This document shows, in pieces, positions 44,421-54,000 of a DNA stretch of 64,000 bases. Source of the stretch: CAZADA01 sp964568975 (lineage in GTDB: Bacteria; Pseudomonadota; Alphaproteobacteria; Caulobacterales; Maricaulaceae); assembly GCA_964568975.1 (NCBI GenBank), contig CAZMSO010000015.1, forward strand, positions 10,755 to 74,754, read 5' to 3'. Position 1 is the stretch's first letter. Every line of letters begins with the position of its first letter. A model generated the notes under the pieces. The model saw only the letters and a program-made list of their open reading frames with translations, was not told the origin of the DNA and did not search any database. The translations under genes and the position numbers were made by a program.

Positions 44421-45335
44421 ATGCGCATCGCGACCATAACCCTGTTTGAGCGCGCCAACGCCGACATCCAGGCCGCCCAGGCCGACGCGGCCGAGGCCCA
44501 ACGCCAAGTCGGCTCGGAGAAAGTGGCCGACGACTTGCTCGGCTTTGGCGCTGAGGCGCGCCCGCTGGTGTCGGCGCGCGGATTTCTGGCGCGCGCACAG
44601 TCCTATGAGCGCTCTACGGTCGAGGTCGCCAACCGCTTAGGCGTGCAAGATCTCGCCCTTGGCCAGGCCGCAACCGCGGCTCAGGATTTGCGCTTAGCGC
44701 TGACGGACGCCTTAGCGGCCGGCCGCGGCGACGATCTGAGCCAAGCGCTTGACCTCGCGTTTTCGAGCCTGCGCGGCGCTCTGAACACGACCTATGCGGG
44801 CCGGTATGTCTTCAGCGGCGTGGCGGAGGACACCGCGCCCGTCGACGTCGCCTCCGTGGCGGCCTTGCCGGCGGTTCCTGCGATCGACACCATCTTCAAC
44901 AACGCGCAACGCACCGCCCAAGCGCAAATCGACCCCACGACGACAGTGGAGCTTGCGCCGCTGGCGGACACGCTCGCGACGGATTTTTTCGCCGCCATCA
45001 AGCAAATCGACGACTTCAACACCGCCACGCCCTTAGCCGGTCCGCTCGACGCCGCGGACCGCACCTTCCTGGAGGCGCGCATCGCCGACCTCTTGGCCGT
45101 CTTCGACACGCTCAACAACGCCCAGGCCGCCAATGGCGCCACCCAAGCGCGCGTCGCCGACGCCCAAGAGCGGCTGAGCGATGAAGCGTTTTTCTTCGAG
45201 AACTTAGCCGGCGACATTGAGAACGCGGATCTCGCTGAAGTCGCGGGTCAGCTGAACCAAGCGAATGTGCGCATCGAGGCCTCAGCAGTCGCCTTCAACG
45301 CGTTGCGGGAAAGCTCGCTCTTGAATTTCTTGTGA
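44421..45335 (+). CDS. flgL: Flagellar hook-associated protein 3 FlgL (flagellin-like)
   Basis: A 304-residue flagellin-family protein. The N-terminal helix is atypically short of the usual TNxxxA pattern (MRIATITLFERANADIQAAQ), but the central GRYVFSGVAEDTAPV is the FlgL signature, and the C-terminal helix (AEVAGQLNQANVRIEASAVA) is intact. It begins 21 bases after flgK behind GGAAGG and forms the second junction zone. Confidence 0.9.
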   Translation: MRIATITLFERANADIQAAQADAAEAQRQVGSEKVADDLLGFGAEARPLVSARGFLARAQSYERSTVEVANRLGVQDLALGQAATAAQDLRLALTDALAAGRGDDLSQALDLAFSSLRGALNTTYAGRYVFSGVAEDTAPVDVASVAALPAVPAIDTIFNNAQRTAQAQIDPTTTVELAPLADTLATDFFAAIKQIDDFNTATPLAGPLDAADRTFLEARIADLLAVFDTLNNAQAANGATQARVADAQERLSDEAFFFENLAGDIENADLAEVAGQLNQANVRIEASAVAFNALRESSLLNFL

Positions 45336-45439
45336 CGGCGCCTCGTCGACGCCCCCCTCTTGAACCGCCGCGCCCGGCGCTCGTATAGCTGTGTGTGAAC
45401 ATTCCCCTGCTGCGGGCCTTGACCCCGTTGGAGGCTGTG

Positions 45440-46630
45440 ATGGCGACAGACACGCCGCCCGCCGGCGCGGCCGGGCGGGCGTTGGCTCCCGCGGACATGG
45501 ATCCCAACACGCTGCGGCTGGACGGCGTGCCCGACGGCGCACGCGTCGTGGCGGCCATGTCGGGCGGCGTCGACAGCTCCGTCACGGCGGCGCTGCTCGC
45601 GCGCGCGGGCTATGACGTGGTGGGGATCACCTTGCAGCTTTATGACCATGGCGCGGCGATCCACAAGAAAGGCGCCTGCTGCGCGGGGGCCGACATCCAT
45701 GACGCGCGCCGGGTCGCGGATGCCCTCGCGATCCCCCACTATGTTCTGGATTATGAAAGCCGGTTTCGCGACGCGGTGATGGATGAGTTCGCCGACAGCT
45801 ATCTGGCCGGCGAAACGCCGATTCCATGCGTGACATGCAATCAAACGGTGAAGTTCGCCGACCTGTTGTCCACCGCGCGGGATCTGGGCGCGCAGGCGCT
45901 GGCGACGGGTCATTACATCCGCCGCGTGGAAGGCCCAGGCGGGCCGGAGCTGCACCGCGCCGTCGATCCGGACAAGGATCAAAGCTATTTCCTGTTTGCG
46001 ACGACGCGCGATCAGATGGATTTTCTGCGCTTTCCCCTCGGCGGGCTCAGCAAAAACGCCACCCGCGCGCTGGCCGCGCACTTCGGGCTGACAGTCGCGG
46101 ACAAGCCTGACAGCCAAGACATTTGCTTCGTGCCGAGCGGCGATTACGCCCAAGTGATTAAGCGGTTGCGTCCGGGCGCGGGACGTGCGGGCGACATTGT
46201 GCATGTCGACGGGCGCGTGCTTGGCCGTCATGATGGCGTTATTCACTACACGATCGGGCAACGGCGCGGCTTGGGCGTGGCCACGGGCGAGCCGCTGTTT
46301 GTCGTGCGCCTCGACGCCGCTAAGCGCCACGTGATTGTCGGCCCGCGCACAGCGCTGCGCGTGCGCCGCATCCGCCTGCGCGACGTCAATTGGCTGGGCG
46401 ATGGGACGCTGGAGGCGGCCGCGGCGGCCGGCGCGCCCATTCGCGTGAAAGTGCGCTCCACCCGCGCGCCGGTCCCCGCGCGGCTGGCGCTGACCGCGGA
46501 ACGCGCTTTCGCCGTCGATGTGGAGGACGGTGAAGACGGGGTGGCGCCGGGCCAAGCTGCGGTGTTCTATGACCGCGATCCGGCCGGGTCGCGGGTGCTG
46601 GGCGGCGGCTGGATCGCTGGCGCGGCGTGA
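45440..46630 (+). CDS. mnmA: tRNA-specific 2-thiouridylase MnmA
   Basis: MnmA, 396 residues, makes 2-thiouridine at the wobble position of tRNA for Lys, Glu and Gln. PP-loop AMSGGVDSSVTAAL, the two catalytic cysteines (IPCVTCNQ and SQDICFVPSGDY) and the TIGQRRGLGVATGEPLFV region are present. The ATG at 45440 follows TTGGAGG. GTG 45395 would add an unrelated leader. Confidence 0.95.
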   Translation: MATDTPPAGAAGRALAPADMDPNTLRLDGVPDGARVVAAMSGGVDSSVTAALLARAGYDVVGITLQLYDHGAAIHKKGACCAGADIHDARRVADALAIPHYVLDYESRFRDAVMDEFADSYLAGETPIPCVTCNQTVKFADLLSTARDLGAQALATGHYIRRVEGPGGPELHRAVDPDKDQSYFLFATTRDQMDFLRFPLGGLSKNATRALAAHFGLTVADKPDSQDICFVPSGDYAQVIKRLRPGAGRAGDIVHVDGRVLGRHDGVIHYTIGQRRGLGVATGEPLFVVRLDAAKRHVIVGPRTALRVRRIRLRDVNWLGDGTLEAAAAAGAPIRVKVRSTRAPVPARLALTAERAFAVDVEDGEDGVAPGQAAVFYDRDPAGSRVLGGGWIAGAA

Positions 46631-46834
46631 GCGGCTGGCGGCCTTCCCTCGAATCGGCGTGATGACGAACGCCGACATCGGGCCATCGCTGTAAGCCGCG
46701 CGTAAGGCTGCGATGCTATGACCAGGGCGGGGGCGATCCGCGGTCGCTGTGTGGCGCTGGGCCGTGCGGCGATCTGGCGCAGGCGGCGGAACGCGGCTTT
46801 AATGGGTTTTGGGGCCGGCGAAGGAGCGCGACGA

Positions 46835-48082
46835 GTGCACAAGTCTTGGAGCGTCATGCGTCGGCTGATGGCCGGCGTGGCGGCTGTGGCGGCTGCGGCG
46901 ACGGCCCACGCCCAGACCGCAGGCCCGGACACGCTTGTGCGCGCCCCGGCCGCGCGCCCGTATGTCGACGAGGTCGCCAGCCGGTTGGACAGCGCGTTTT
47001 CGCGCGGCCAATTCGTGGGTTTGGCGGTCGGCGTGGTGGAGGATGGCGGGCTCAGCCTCCTGCGCACATATGGCGAAACCCAAGCCGGCACAGGCGATCC
47101 GGTGACGCCGGACACGGTGTTTCGCATCGCCTCGGTGTCGAAGACCATGTCTGCGAGCGTGCTTGGCCAAATGGCGCAAGAGGGGCGGGTGTCGTGGGAT
47201 GATCCCGTGGCGGCCTATTCGCGCCGCTTCCGCCTGAAAACCGAGACCGCGACCAACGCGGTCACGCTGGAGCATGTGGCGAGCCATCGCGTGGGCTTAA
47301 GCCCTTACGCCTATGACGATTTGTTGGAGCTCGGCCGCAGCCTCGACGTGTTGTTCAAGCATTTGCCGGACATTCCGCTCTCATGTCGGCCGGGATCGTG
47401 CTTCGCTTATCAAAATGTCGCCTTCTCGGTGATCGGCGACGTGGTGGAGGCCGCTGACGCTCGCCCCTTTCCGGAGGCGATGCAGGCGCGCCTGTTCCAG
47501 CCGCTCGGCATGAAGACGGCGTCAGTGGGGCTGGAGGCGTTGCGGTCTTCGCGCAGCTGGGCGAAACCCCACAGCCGCGCCACGCACAAAAGCCGCTGGC
47601 GGTCCTTTCAGCCGAATGAAGAGTATTACCGCGTCGCGCCGGCCGGCGGGATCAACGCCTCGATCCTGGATTTGTCCTTGTGGGTGCGCGCCCAGCTTGG
47701 CCACGCCCCGGAGGTGTTGGGCGATGCGGCGCGCACGCGTCTGCACCAAGCCGTGGTCGACACGCCTGCTGAGGAGCGCAAGCTTCGTTGGATGCGCGCG
47801 CGTTTGCGCGACGCTGATTATGCGTTGGGCTGGCGGGTATATGATTATGCGGGCGAGCGGGTGATCATGCACGCCGGCGGCGTGGCCGGCTATCGCGCGC
47901 TGATCGCCTTCGCGCCGGAGCATGATTTCGGCTTTGCGGCGGTGTGGAACGCGGCCACGCCCTATGGATGGCGGATCATGCCCATGATCCTCGACGCGTA
48001 TTTCGACATGCCCCGGCGCGATTGGCTGGGCGTGGATCGGCTTCTCGCCCAATCCGGCCAGGCGCGCACCGGCTCGCCTTAG
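46835..48082 (+). CDS. Exported serine hydrolase of the beta-lactamase (class C/EstB) family
   Basis: The 415-residue product has a signal peptide (ending TAHA) and class C beta-lactamase-type motifs: SxxK as ASVSKTMS, YxN as CFAYQNVAF, and a C-terminal HxG in place of KTG (MHAGGVAGYR). The HxG form is more typical of esterases and D-amino-acid peptidases than true beta-lactamases, so drug resistance should not be assumed. GTG 46835 follows AAGGAG. ATG 46856 is an alternative with a weaker site. Confidence 0.85.
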   Translation: MHKSWSVMRRLMAGVAAVAAAATAHAQTAGPDTLVRAPAARPYVDEVASRLDSAFSRGQFVGLAVGVVEDGGLSLLRTYGETQAGTGDPVTPDTVFRIASVSKTMSASVLGQMAQEGRVSWDDPVAAYSRRFRLKTETATNAVTLEHVASHRVGLSPYAYDDLLELGRSLDVLFKHLPDIPLSCRPGSCFAYQNVAFSVIGDVVEAADARPFPEAMQARLFQPLGMKTASVGLEALRSSRSWAKPHSRATHKSRWRSFQPNEEYYRVAPAGGINASILDLSLWVRAQLGHAPEVLGDAARTRLHQAVVDTPAEERKLRWMRARLRDADYALGWRVYDYAGERVIMHAGGVAGYRALIAFAPEHDFGFAAVWNAATPYGWRIMPMILDAYFDMPRRDWLGVDRLLAQSGQARTGSP

Positions 48083-48190
48083 CCGCGGTCGGCCGCGGCG
48101 CGCGGCTTAGCCCTTGACGCCGGGGCGGGAAAGCTCCTCATGAGCGCTCCACCCGCCGACGCCCCGATGAGAGACCGCCCGGAGACCGCC

Positions 48191-49384
48191 ATGTCCGACG
48201 CCGCCCACAATCCCATCGTCATCGCCGCCGCCGCCCGCACGCCCATGGGCGGTTTGAGCGGAGAGCTCGCGGCCTTAAGCGCGCCGGAGCTCGGGGCCGT
48301 CGCGGTGAAGGCCGCCGTCGCGCAGGCGGGCGTCAGCGGCGAGGATGTCGAGCAAATTTACATGGGCAATTGCTTGATGGCCGGCCAAGGCCAAGCGCCC
48401 GCCCGCCAAGCCGCGCTGAAGGCGGGACTGCCGGAGCATGTGGAGGCGACGACGCTCTCAAAAATGTGCGGCTCCGGCATGCAAGCCGCAATTCTCGGCC
48501 GCGCCATGATCATGAGCGGCGAGGCCGCAGTTGTCGTGGCCGGCGGCATGGAGTCCATGACCAACGCGCCGCATTTGCTCGCCAATCACCGCAGCGGCGT
48601 GAAATACGGCCATGACCGGGTGCTCGACCACATGGCGCTCGACGGGCTTGAGGACGCCTATGAAGGCGCGCCGATGGGCCGCTTCGCCGACCACGTCGCG
48701 GCGGAGTATCAATTCACCCGCGAAGCCCAAGACGCTTATGCGCTGGAAACGCTCGCGCGCGCGCAAAAGGCCGCCGAGGATGGGACGTTCGCAAAGGAGA
48801 TCGCGCCCGTAACGATCACTGGCCGCAAGGGCGAGACGGTGATCGCGAGCGATGAATTGCCGCGCAAAGCCCGCCCGGAAAAGATCCCGCACTTGAAGCC
48901 TGCCTTCACGAGCGACGGCACAGTCACGGCCGCCAACGCCTCAGCGATCTCCGACGGCGCTGCGGCGCTGGTGCTGATGGCGCACTCCACCGCGGAGGCG
49001 AAGGGCGTGACCCCCCGCGCGGAAATCGTCGCGACGGCCGCCCACGCCCACGCGCCGCGCTATTTCACCACCGCGCCGGCGCCGGCGATCCGCAAAGCGC
49101 TCGATCGCGCCGGCTGGTCGGTGGACGATGTGGACTTGTTTGAGCTCAACGAAGCGTTTGCGGTCGTGCCCATGATCGCGATGCAAGAACTCGGCGTCGG
49201 CCATGACCGCATCAATGTCCATGGCGGGGCGTGCGCGATGGGCCACCCCATCGGCGCTTCGGGCGCGCGGATTGTGGTGACCTTGCTCAATGCTATGGAG
49301 GCGCGAGACGCCCGCCGCGGCGTCGCCGCATTGTGCATTGGCGGTGGTGAAGCGACGGCGATCGCTGTGGAGCGGCGCGTCTGA
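48191..49384 (+). CDS. Acetyl-CoA C-acetyltransferase (thiolase)
   Basis: A 397-residue thiolase. The nucleophile is Cys in LSKMCGSGMQA, with the C-terminal His in GGACAMGHPIGASGARI and acid/base Cys in ALCIGGGEATA. It condenses or cleaves acetoacetyl-CoA, as in polyhydroxybutyrate or ketone metabolism, and the physiological direction cannot be set from this neighbourhood. ATG 48191 follows CGGAGA and starts the family sequence. ATG 48140 is also in frame. Confidence 0.92.
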   Translation: MSDAAHNPIVIAAAARTPMGGLSGELAALSAPELGAVAVKAAVAQAGVSGEDVEQIYMGNCLMAGQGQAPARQAALKAGLPEHVEATTLSKMCGSGMQAAILGRAMIMSGEAAVVVAGGMESMTNAPHLLANHRSGVKYGHDRVLDHMALDGLEDAYEGAPMGRFADHVAAEYQFTREAQDAYALETLARAQKAAEDGTFAKEIAPVTITGRKGETVIASDELPRKARPEKIPHLKPAFTSDGTVTAANASAISDGAAALVLMAHSTAEAKGVTPRAEIVATAAHAHAPRYFTTAPAPAIRKALDRAGWSVDDVDLFELNEAFAVVPMIAMQELGVGHDRINVHGGACAMGHPIGASGARIVVTLLNAMEARDARRGVAALCIGGGEATAIAVERRV

Positions 49385-49422
49385 CCGCGCCCAGGCTCGC
49401 CCCCAGCCGCCAGTGAGGTCCC

Positions 49423-50334
49423 GTGTTCGAATTCCTCAAATCTCTGTCCCGCACGATCCGGGTGTTCAGCGCGCTGATGGGCGTCATTACGCTGCTGGAG
49501 CCGCTGCGGGTGTGGGCGGCGATGCTTGATGGGTTCGACGCAATGCTCGCGGCGGTGAATTTGCAGATCTCCTACAGCAACTTCATGGCGGCGTCGGTGG
49601 GGCTTTATCGGGACTTCGCCGACGCATTCTTTTTTTGGCTGCCAGAGCCCTGGCGCAGCGGCGCATTGTTGGCGCTGATCCTGTTCGGGGCGAGCGCGGT
49701 GTCGCTGCTAGTCGCGTTGCCGCCGGCGATGCTCGCGGTGACGCGGCGGCGTGTTTACAAAGACCAAATGCTAGAACTCACTGAGGCTGCGGGTCTCGAT
49801 GAGCTCGGTAATGAAGTGAAAGTGGATTATTCCGAAAAGTATGGCGCAATGACGCGCGGCGATGTTGAGAAGTATTTGATGAAGCGCTTGCGCGCGCTTG
49901 GTTTCGCCGATTTGCACGAACTGCGGCGGTCGTTGGCGGACATTCGTGCAGAGCTTGATAAAGTGCGATCATCCGATGACATTTTCCGTCGGAATTTTGT
50001 CGGCTTTTCCTTAAGCGGATATTTGTTGGCGATCGGGCTGATGATGATCGTCTTTGCGCTCAATTACATTCTGTATCAGCAGTATGTGTTAGAGAGCGTG
50101 GTGTGGGTGTATATCTATGCGGCGCCGGTGGCGCTGTATTTTGTGTATCAAATGGTGTTCCGCGATCAAATCAGCCACGGGTTTCCACTCGACTTTTGTC
50201 GGTGGTCAGTCGTTGTGCTGATCATCAACCTTTTGCTGTGGCCGTTTGTCGGCGGCAGTTGGGTCGGGTGGGGTTTGCTGACGACGGGCGGGTTTTTGAT
50301 GGGCTTTTCCTTCGTCCGAATCAGCTTGCATTAA
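49423..50334 (+). CDS. Hypothetical multi-pass membrane protein
   Basis: A 303-residue protein of unknown family. Hydrophobic helices lie at about 80-105 (SGALLALILFGASAVSLLVA), 195-215, 225-245 and 255-300, with a further hydrophobic stretch near 15-35. The region 110-190 is charged and probably cytoplasmic, with coiled-coil character (RALGFADLHELRRSLADIRA). It begins at a GTG behind GTGAGG, 38 bases after the thiolase. Its base composition in 49.7-50.2 kb is visibly more AT-rich than its neighbours. Confidence 0.65.
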   Translation: MFEFLKSLSRTIRVFSALMGVITLLEPLRVWAAMLDGFDAMLAAVNLQISYSNFMAASVGLYRDFADAFFFWLPEPWRSGALLALILFGASAVSLLVALPPAMLAVTRRRVYKDQMLELTEAAGLDELGNEVKVDYSEKYGAMTRGDVEKYLMKRLRALGFADLHELRRSLADIRAELDKVRSSDDIFRRNFVGFSLSGYLLAIGLMMIVFALNYILYQQYVLESVVWVYIYAAPVALYFVYQMVFRDQISHGFPLDFCRWSVVVLIINLLLWPFVGGSWVGWGLLTTGGFLMGFSFVRISLH

Positions 50335-50451
50335 GCAGGCGCTGGCGTCGGTGTAAGGAGAACCGCGCCGGCCCCTATGCCATGCCGTGGGCTTAGAGAC
50401 GCTGTCACCCACGCACACCTCCCCGCCCACGCGTCTGCGCCACGGGCTGTG

Positions 50452-50949
50452 TCACTGCGCCGGCTGCACGTAAGGGCTCACGAGCCCGAGCGGCAAGGCG
50501 GTGGTGGTTTTCACGGACCGCACCACAATCCGCGAGCGGACGTCCGCCACGAGGCCAAGGCCCAGGATCTTGTCGCGCAAAAACTCGTCATAGGCGTGCA
50601 TGTCCGACGTGATGATGCGCAAGGTGTAGTCTTCGCCGCCCGTAATCAGCACACATTCCACAACTTCGGGAAGTTTCAAAACCGCCGCCTCAAACGCTTC
50701 TAAGTTTTCGCGCGTCGGCAGCGCTAACTTCACTGACGCATAGACCTCAAAGCCCAAACCGATCCGGTCGCGATCCAGCAGCGTCACGCGCCCGCGGATC
50801 ACGCCGCGCTCCTCCAGCCGCTTAATCCGCCGCCAACAGGGCGAGGACGACAAGCCGACCCGTTCAGCCACGTCCGCGACGGACAAGCTCGCGTCCTTCT
50901 GAATCAGATCGAGGATTTTGGCGTCGATCGCATCAAGCTCTTCGGGCAA
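50452..50949 (-). CDS. Lrp/AsnC family transcriptional regulator
   Basis: A 165-residue regulator with a winged HTH (LDAIDAKILDLIQKDASLSV, then RVGLSSSPCWRRIKRLEERG) and a C-terminal RAM/AsnC ligand domain (ECVLITGGEDYTLRIITSD). The start is TTG 50949, because GGAGG lies 7 bases upstream and the family sequence begins there. It is divergent from the indolepyruvate oxidoreductase gene, the usual arrangement when an Lrp-type regulator controls aromatic amino-acid catabolism. Confidence 0.9.
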   Translation of the reverse strand: MPEELDAIDAKILDLIQKDASLSVADVAERVGLSSSPCWRRIKRLEERGVIRGRVTLLDRDRIGLGFEVYASVKLALPTRENLEAFEAAVLKLPEVVECVLITGGEDYTLRIITSDMHAYDEFLRDKILGLGLVADVRSRIVVRSVKTTTALPLGLVSPYVQPAQ

Positions 50950-51042
50950 TTGATTCCTCCGTGAACCGGGAATCGGGGGCAAAGCATGCTAATACCATCG
51001 GGCAAAACCAGCCAAAGAGCAAACATTTTCGCGTCGCTTGCG

Positions 51043-51048
51043 TATAAT
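51043..51048 (+). promoter_or_regulatory. Candidate -10 element for the indolepyruvate oxidoreductase gene
   Basis: tataat, an exact -10 consensus, lies 30 bases before the ATG at 51078 in the 128-base divergent region. No clear -35 is visible at 17 bases. Just upstream, gcaaacattttcgc (51019-51032) is an imperfect dyad of the kind Lrp-type proteins bind. Both are assigned by eye. Confidence 0.4.
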
Positions 51049-51077
51049 TTACCGGCAAAAAAAGAAGGGCGCTCACC

Positions 51078-54000
51078 ATGAAACGTATCGGCGTCACGTT
51101 GGAGGATAAATACGCGCAAACGCAGGGGCAGGCGTTTTTAACCGGCGTGCAGGCGCTGGTGCGTTTGCCGATCGATCAGCGCCGGCGCGACATCGCGGCT
51201 GGGCTGAACACCGGCGGGTTCATCTCCGGCTATCGCGGGTCGCCCTTGGGCGGCTATGACCAGCAGCTTCACAAAGCGCGTGCGGTGCTCGACACCCACC
51301 AGATTCATGTCCAGCCGGGTCTGAATGAGGATCTTGGCGCGACGGCCGTGTGGGGCAGCCAGATGGTCGGCGCGGTTCCCGGCGACGCTGCGTCGGTGCA
51401 GGGCGTGTTCGGCTTCTGGTACGGCAAAGCGCCGGGCGTCGATCGCACGGGCGATGTGTTCAAACACGCCAATTTCGCCGGCGTGGCGCGCCATGGCGGG
51501 GTCGTGGCCGTGGCCGGCGATGATCCCAATTGCAAATCCTCCACGCTGCCCTCCCAGTCGGAGTTTGCGTTTCAGGACGCCGAGATCCCAGTTCTGCACC
51601 CGTCCTCAGTGCAAGAGGTGCTTGATTACGGGCTTTACGGCTTCGCGCTCTCGCGGTTTTCCGGGTTGTGGACGGGCCTGATCGCGCTGGCCGACACCAT
51701 GGACGCGGCCTCGGTGGTGCGCGTCGACGCTGAGCGTTTGGCGATCCGCGCGCCCGAGGATGTGGCGACGCCGCCGGGCGGCGTGCATTTGCGCGCCGGC
51801 GACGCCGCGATGGACAAAGAAGCGCGGTTGCGGCTTTACAAGCTGCCGGCGGCGTTAGCGTTTGTGCGCGCCAACGCCCTCGACCGGGTGGTGCTCGCCC
51901 CGCCGGCCGGCGTGAAGACGCGCGTCGGCATTGTCGCGACAGGCCAAGCCGCCCGCGATATTTTCGAAGCGCTCGACGCCATGGGCGTGACGCCGCAGCA
52001 TGCCGCCGCCGCCGGGCTTGCGGTTTACAAAGTCGCGATGCCCTGGCCGCTGGAGCCGGAAGGCGCCCGCGCTTTCGCCGCCGGCCTTGAGACGGTGTTC
52101 GCGGTGGAACACAAACGCGCGCTGATTGAGCCGCAATTGCGCGACCAGCTGTACAATCTGCCGGCGGATCAACGCCCGCGCATTATCGGCAAGACGGACG
52201 CTGAGGGCCGGCCTTTGCTCCCGACCATCGGCTCAGTGCCGATCCCCACCTTGGCGCGGGCGCTTTATGATCTCTTGCCGGAGACTGCGCGCCCGGCCTC
52301 CGCGACGGCCTATCTCGAGCGCGCCGAGGCGAGCCGCGAGGCCGCCGCCGCCACACGCTGTCCCGAAGTGCGCACGCCGCATTATTGTTCGGGCTGCCCT
52401 CACAACACCTCGACCATGACGCTGCCGGAAGGCAGCCGCGCCCTGGCGGGGATCGGCTGCCATTACATGGCGAGCTGGATTGCGCCGCGTACGGACTTTT
52501 TCTCCCAAATGGGCGGCGAGGGCGTGTCCTGGATCGGCCAAGCGCCGTTCACCGCGGAAAAGCACGTGTTCGTCAATTTGGGCGACGGCACTTACTCCCA
52601 TTCGGGATCCTTAGCGATCCGCGCCGCGATCGCAGCCGGCGTCAACATCACCTATAAGATCCTCTTCAACGACGCCGTCGCGATGACCGGCGGCCAAACG
52701 CCCGACATGGCCGCGCTGACGCCCCAGCGCATTGCGCGTCAAATGTTGGCGGAAGGCGTGCAACGCTGCGTGATCGTCACTGACGACATCGCGCGGTACG
52801 CCGGCGCGCCGCCGCCCCATGGCGTCAGCCTGTTTGATCGCAAAAAGCTTGCTGATGTGCAGGACGCGCTGCGCGCTACGCCGGGCGTGACGGTTCTGAT
52901 CTACGATCAAATGTGCGCGACAGAACGCCGGCGCAAACGCAAGCGCGCCCAGCTGCCCGCCGCCCCGCGTCGGGTGTTCATCAACCCGGCGGTGTGTGAA
53001 GGCTGCGGCGATTGCTCAGCGAAATCCAATTGCTTGTCCGTAGAGCCATTGGAGACGGAGTTTGGGCGCAAGCGTCAGATCAACCAATCGAGCTGCAACC
53101 AGGATTTCTCCTGCGTGGAGGGGTTTTGCCCGAGCTTTGTCAGCCTCTATGACGCAGAGCCTGCGCCAGCCGCGACCCCGCGCGAGACCTTGTCGTCAGA
53201 GACCTTGCCGGTGCCGCGCCCGGCCGCGCCGGATCATGACGGGGTGTGGAACATTCTCTTCGCTGGCGTCGGCGGCGGCGGCGTGACGACCGTCGCTGCA
53301 ATCCTCGGCATGGCCGGCCATATCGAAGGCCGCGCCGCGTCGACGCTGGACATGACGGGCCTGGCGCAAAAGGGTGGGGCGGTGCTCTCGCATGTGCGGT
53401 TTGCAGACCGGCCGGAGCAGATCCGCTCGCCGCGCATCCCCCCTGCGGCGGCGGACGCGTTGATCGCCGGCGATCTCGTGGTGGCCGCGACGCCGGAGGC
53501 CGTGGGCCTCGCCGCGCCGAGCCGCTGTCGCGCGGTGATCAACAGCGATATCGCGCCGACGGCGCAGTTCGTCTTTGACCGCGATGTGCGCTACGACGCC
53601 CATGGTCTCGGGCGCACCGTCGCACGCGCGTGCGCCAGTCACGCGGGCGTGGAGGCGGACGCCCTCGCTCAGGAGCTGCTTGGCGACGCCATTTACGCCA
53701 ACATGATTATGGCTGGCTTCGCCTTCCAAAAGGGGCTCATCCCGCTGTCATCGGAAGCGATTGCGGAAGCCATCGCCCTTAACGGCGTCAAGGCTGCGGA
53801 GAACCAACGCGCGTTCGATCTCGGCCGCTGGCTCGCCCATGATCGTGCGGCGGTGGAGCGTTTGCGCCCGAGCCAAGCGCCCGTGGAGACGCCCGACGAG
53901 ATGCCCTTAAGCGAACTCATCGCGCATCGCATGGGCCATTTGACGGCTTATCAAGACGCCGCTTATGCCGAGACTTACCGCCAGCTGGTGACGCAAGTGC

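Noticed and set aside
45248..46678. Long minus-strand open frame (476 codons) opposite mnmA
   Set aside because: It is the antisense shadow of mnmA, Arg/His/Ala-rich, and lacks a ribosome binding site.
46835..48082. Beta-lactamase conferring drug resistance
   Set aside because: SxxK and YxN are present, but the third motif is HAG rather than KTG, which points to an esterase or peptidase of the same fold.
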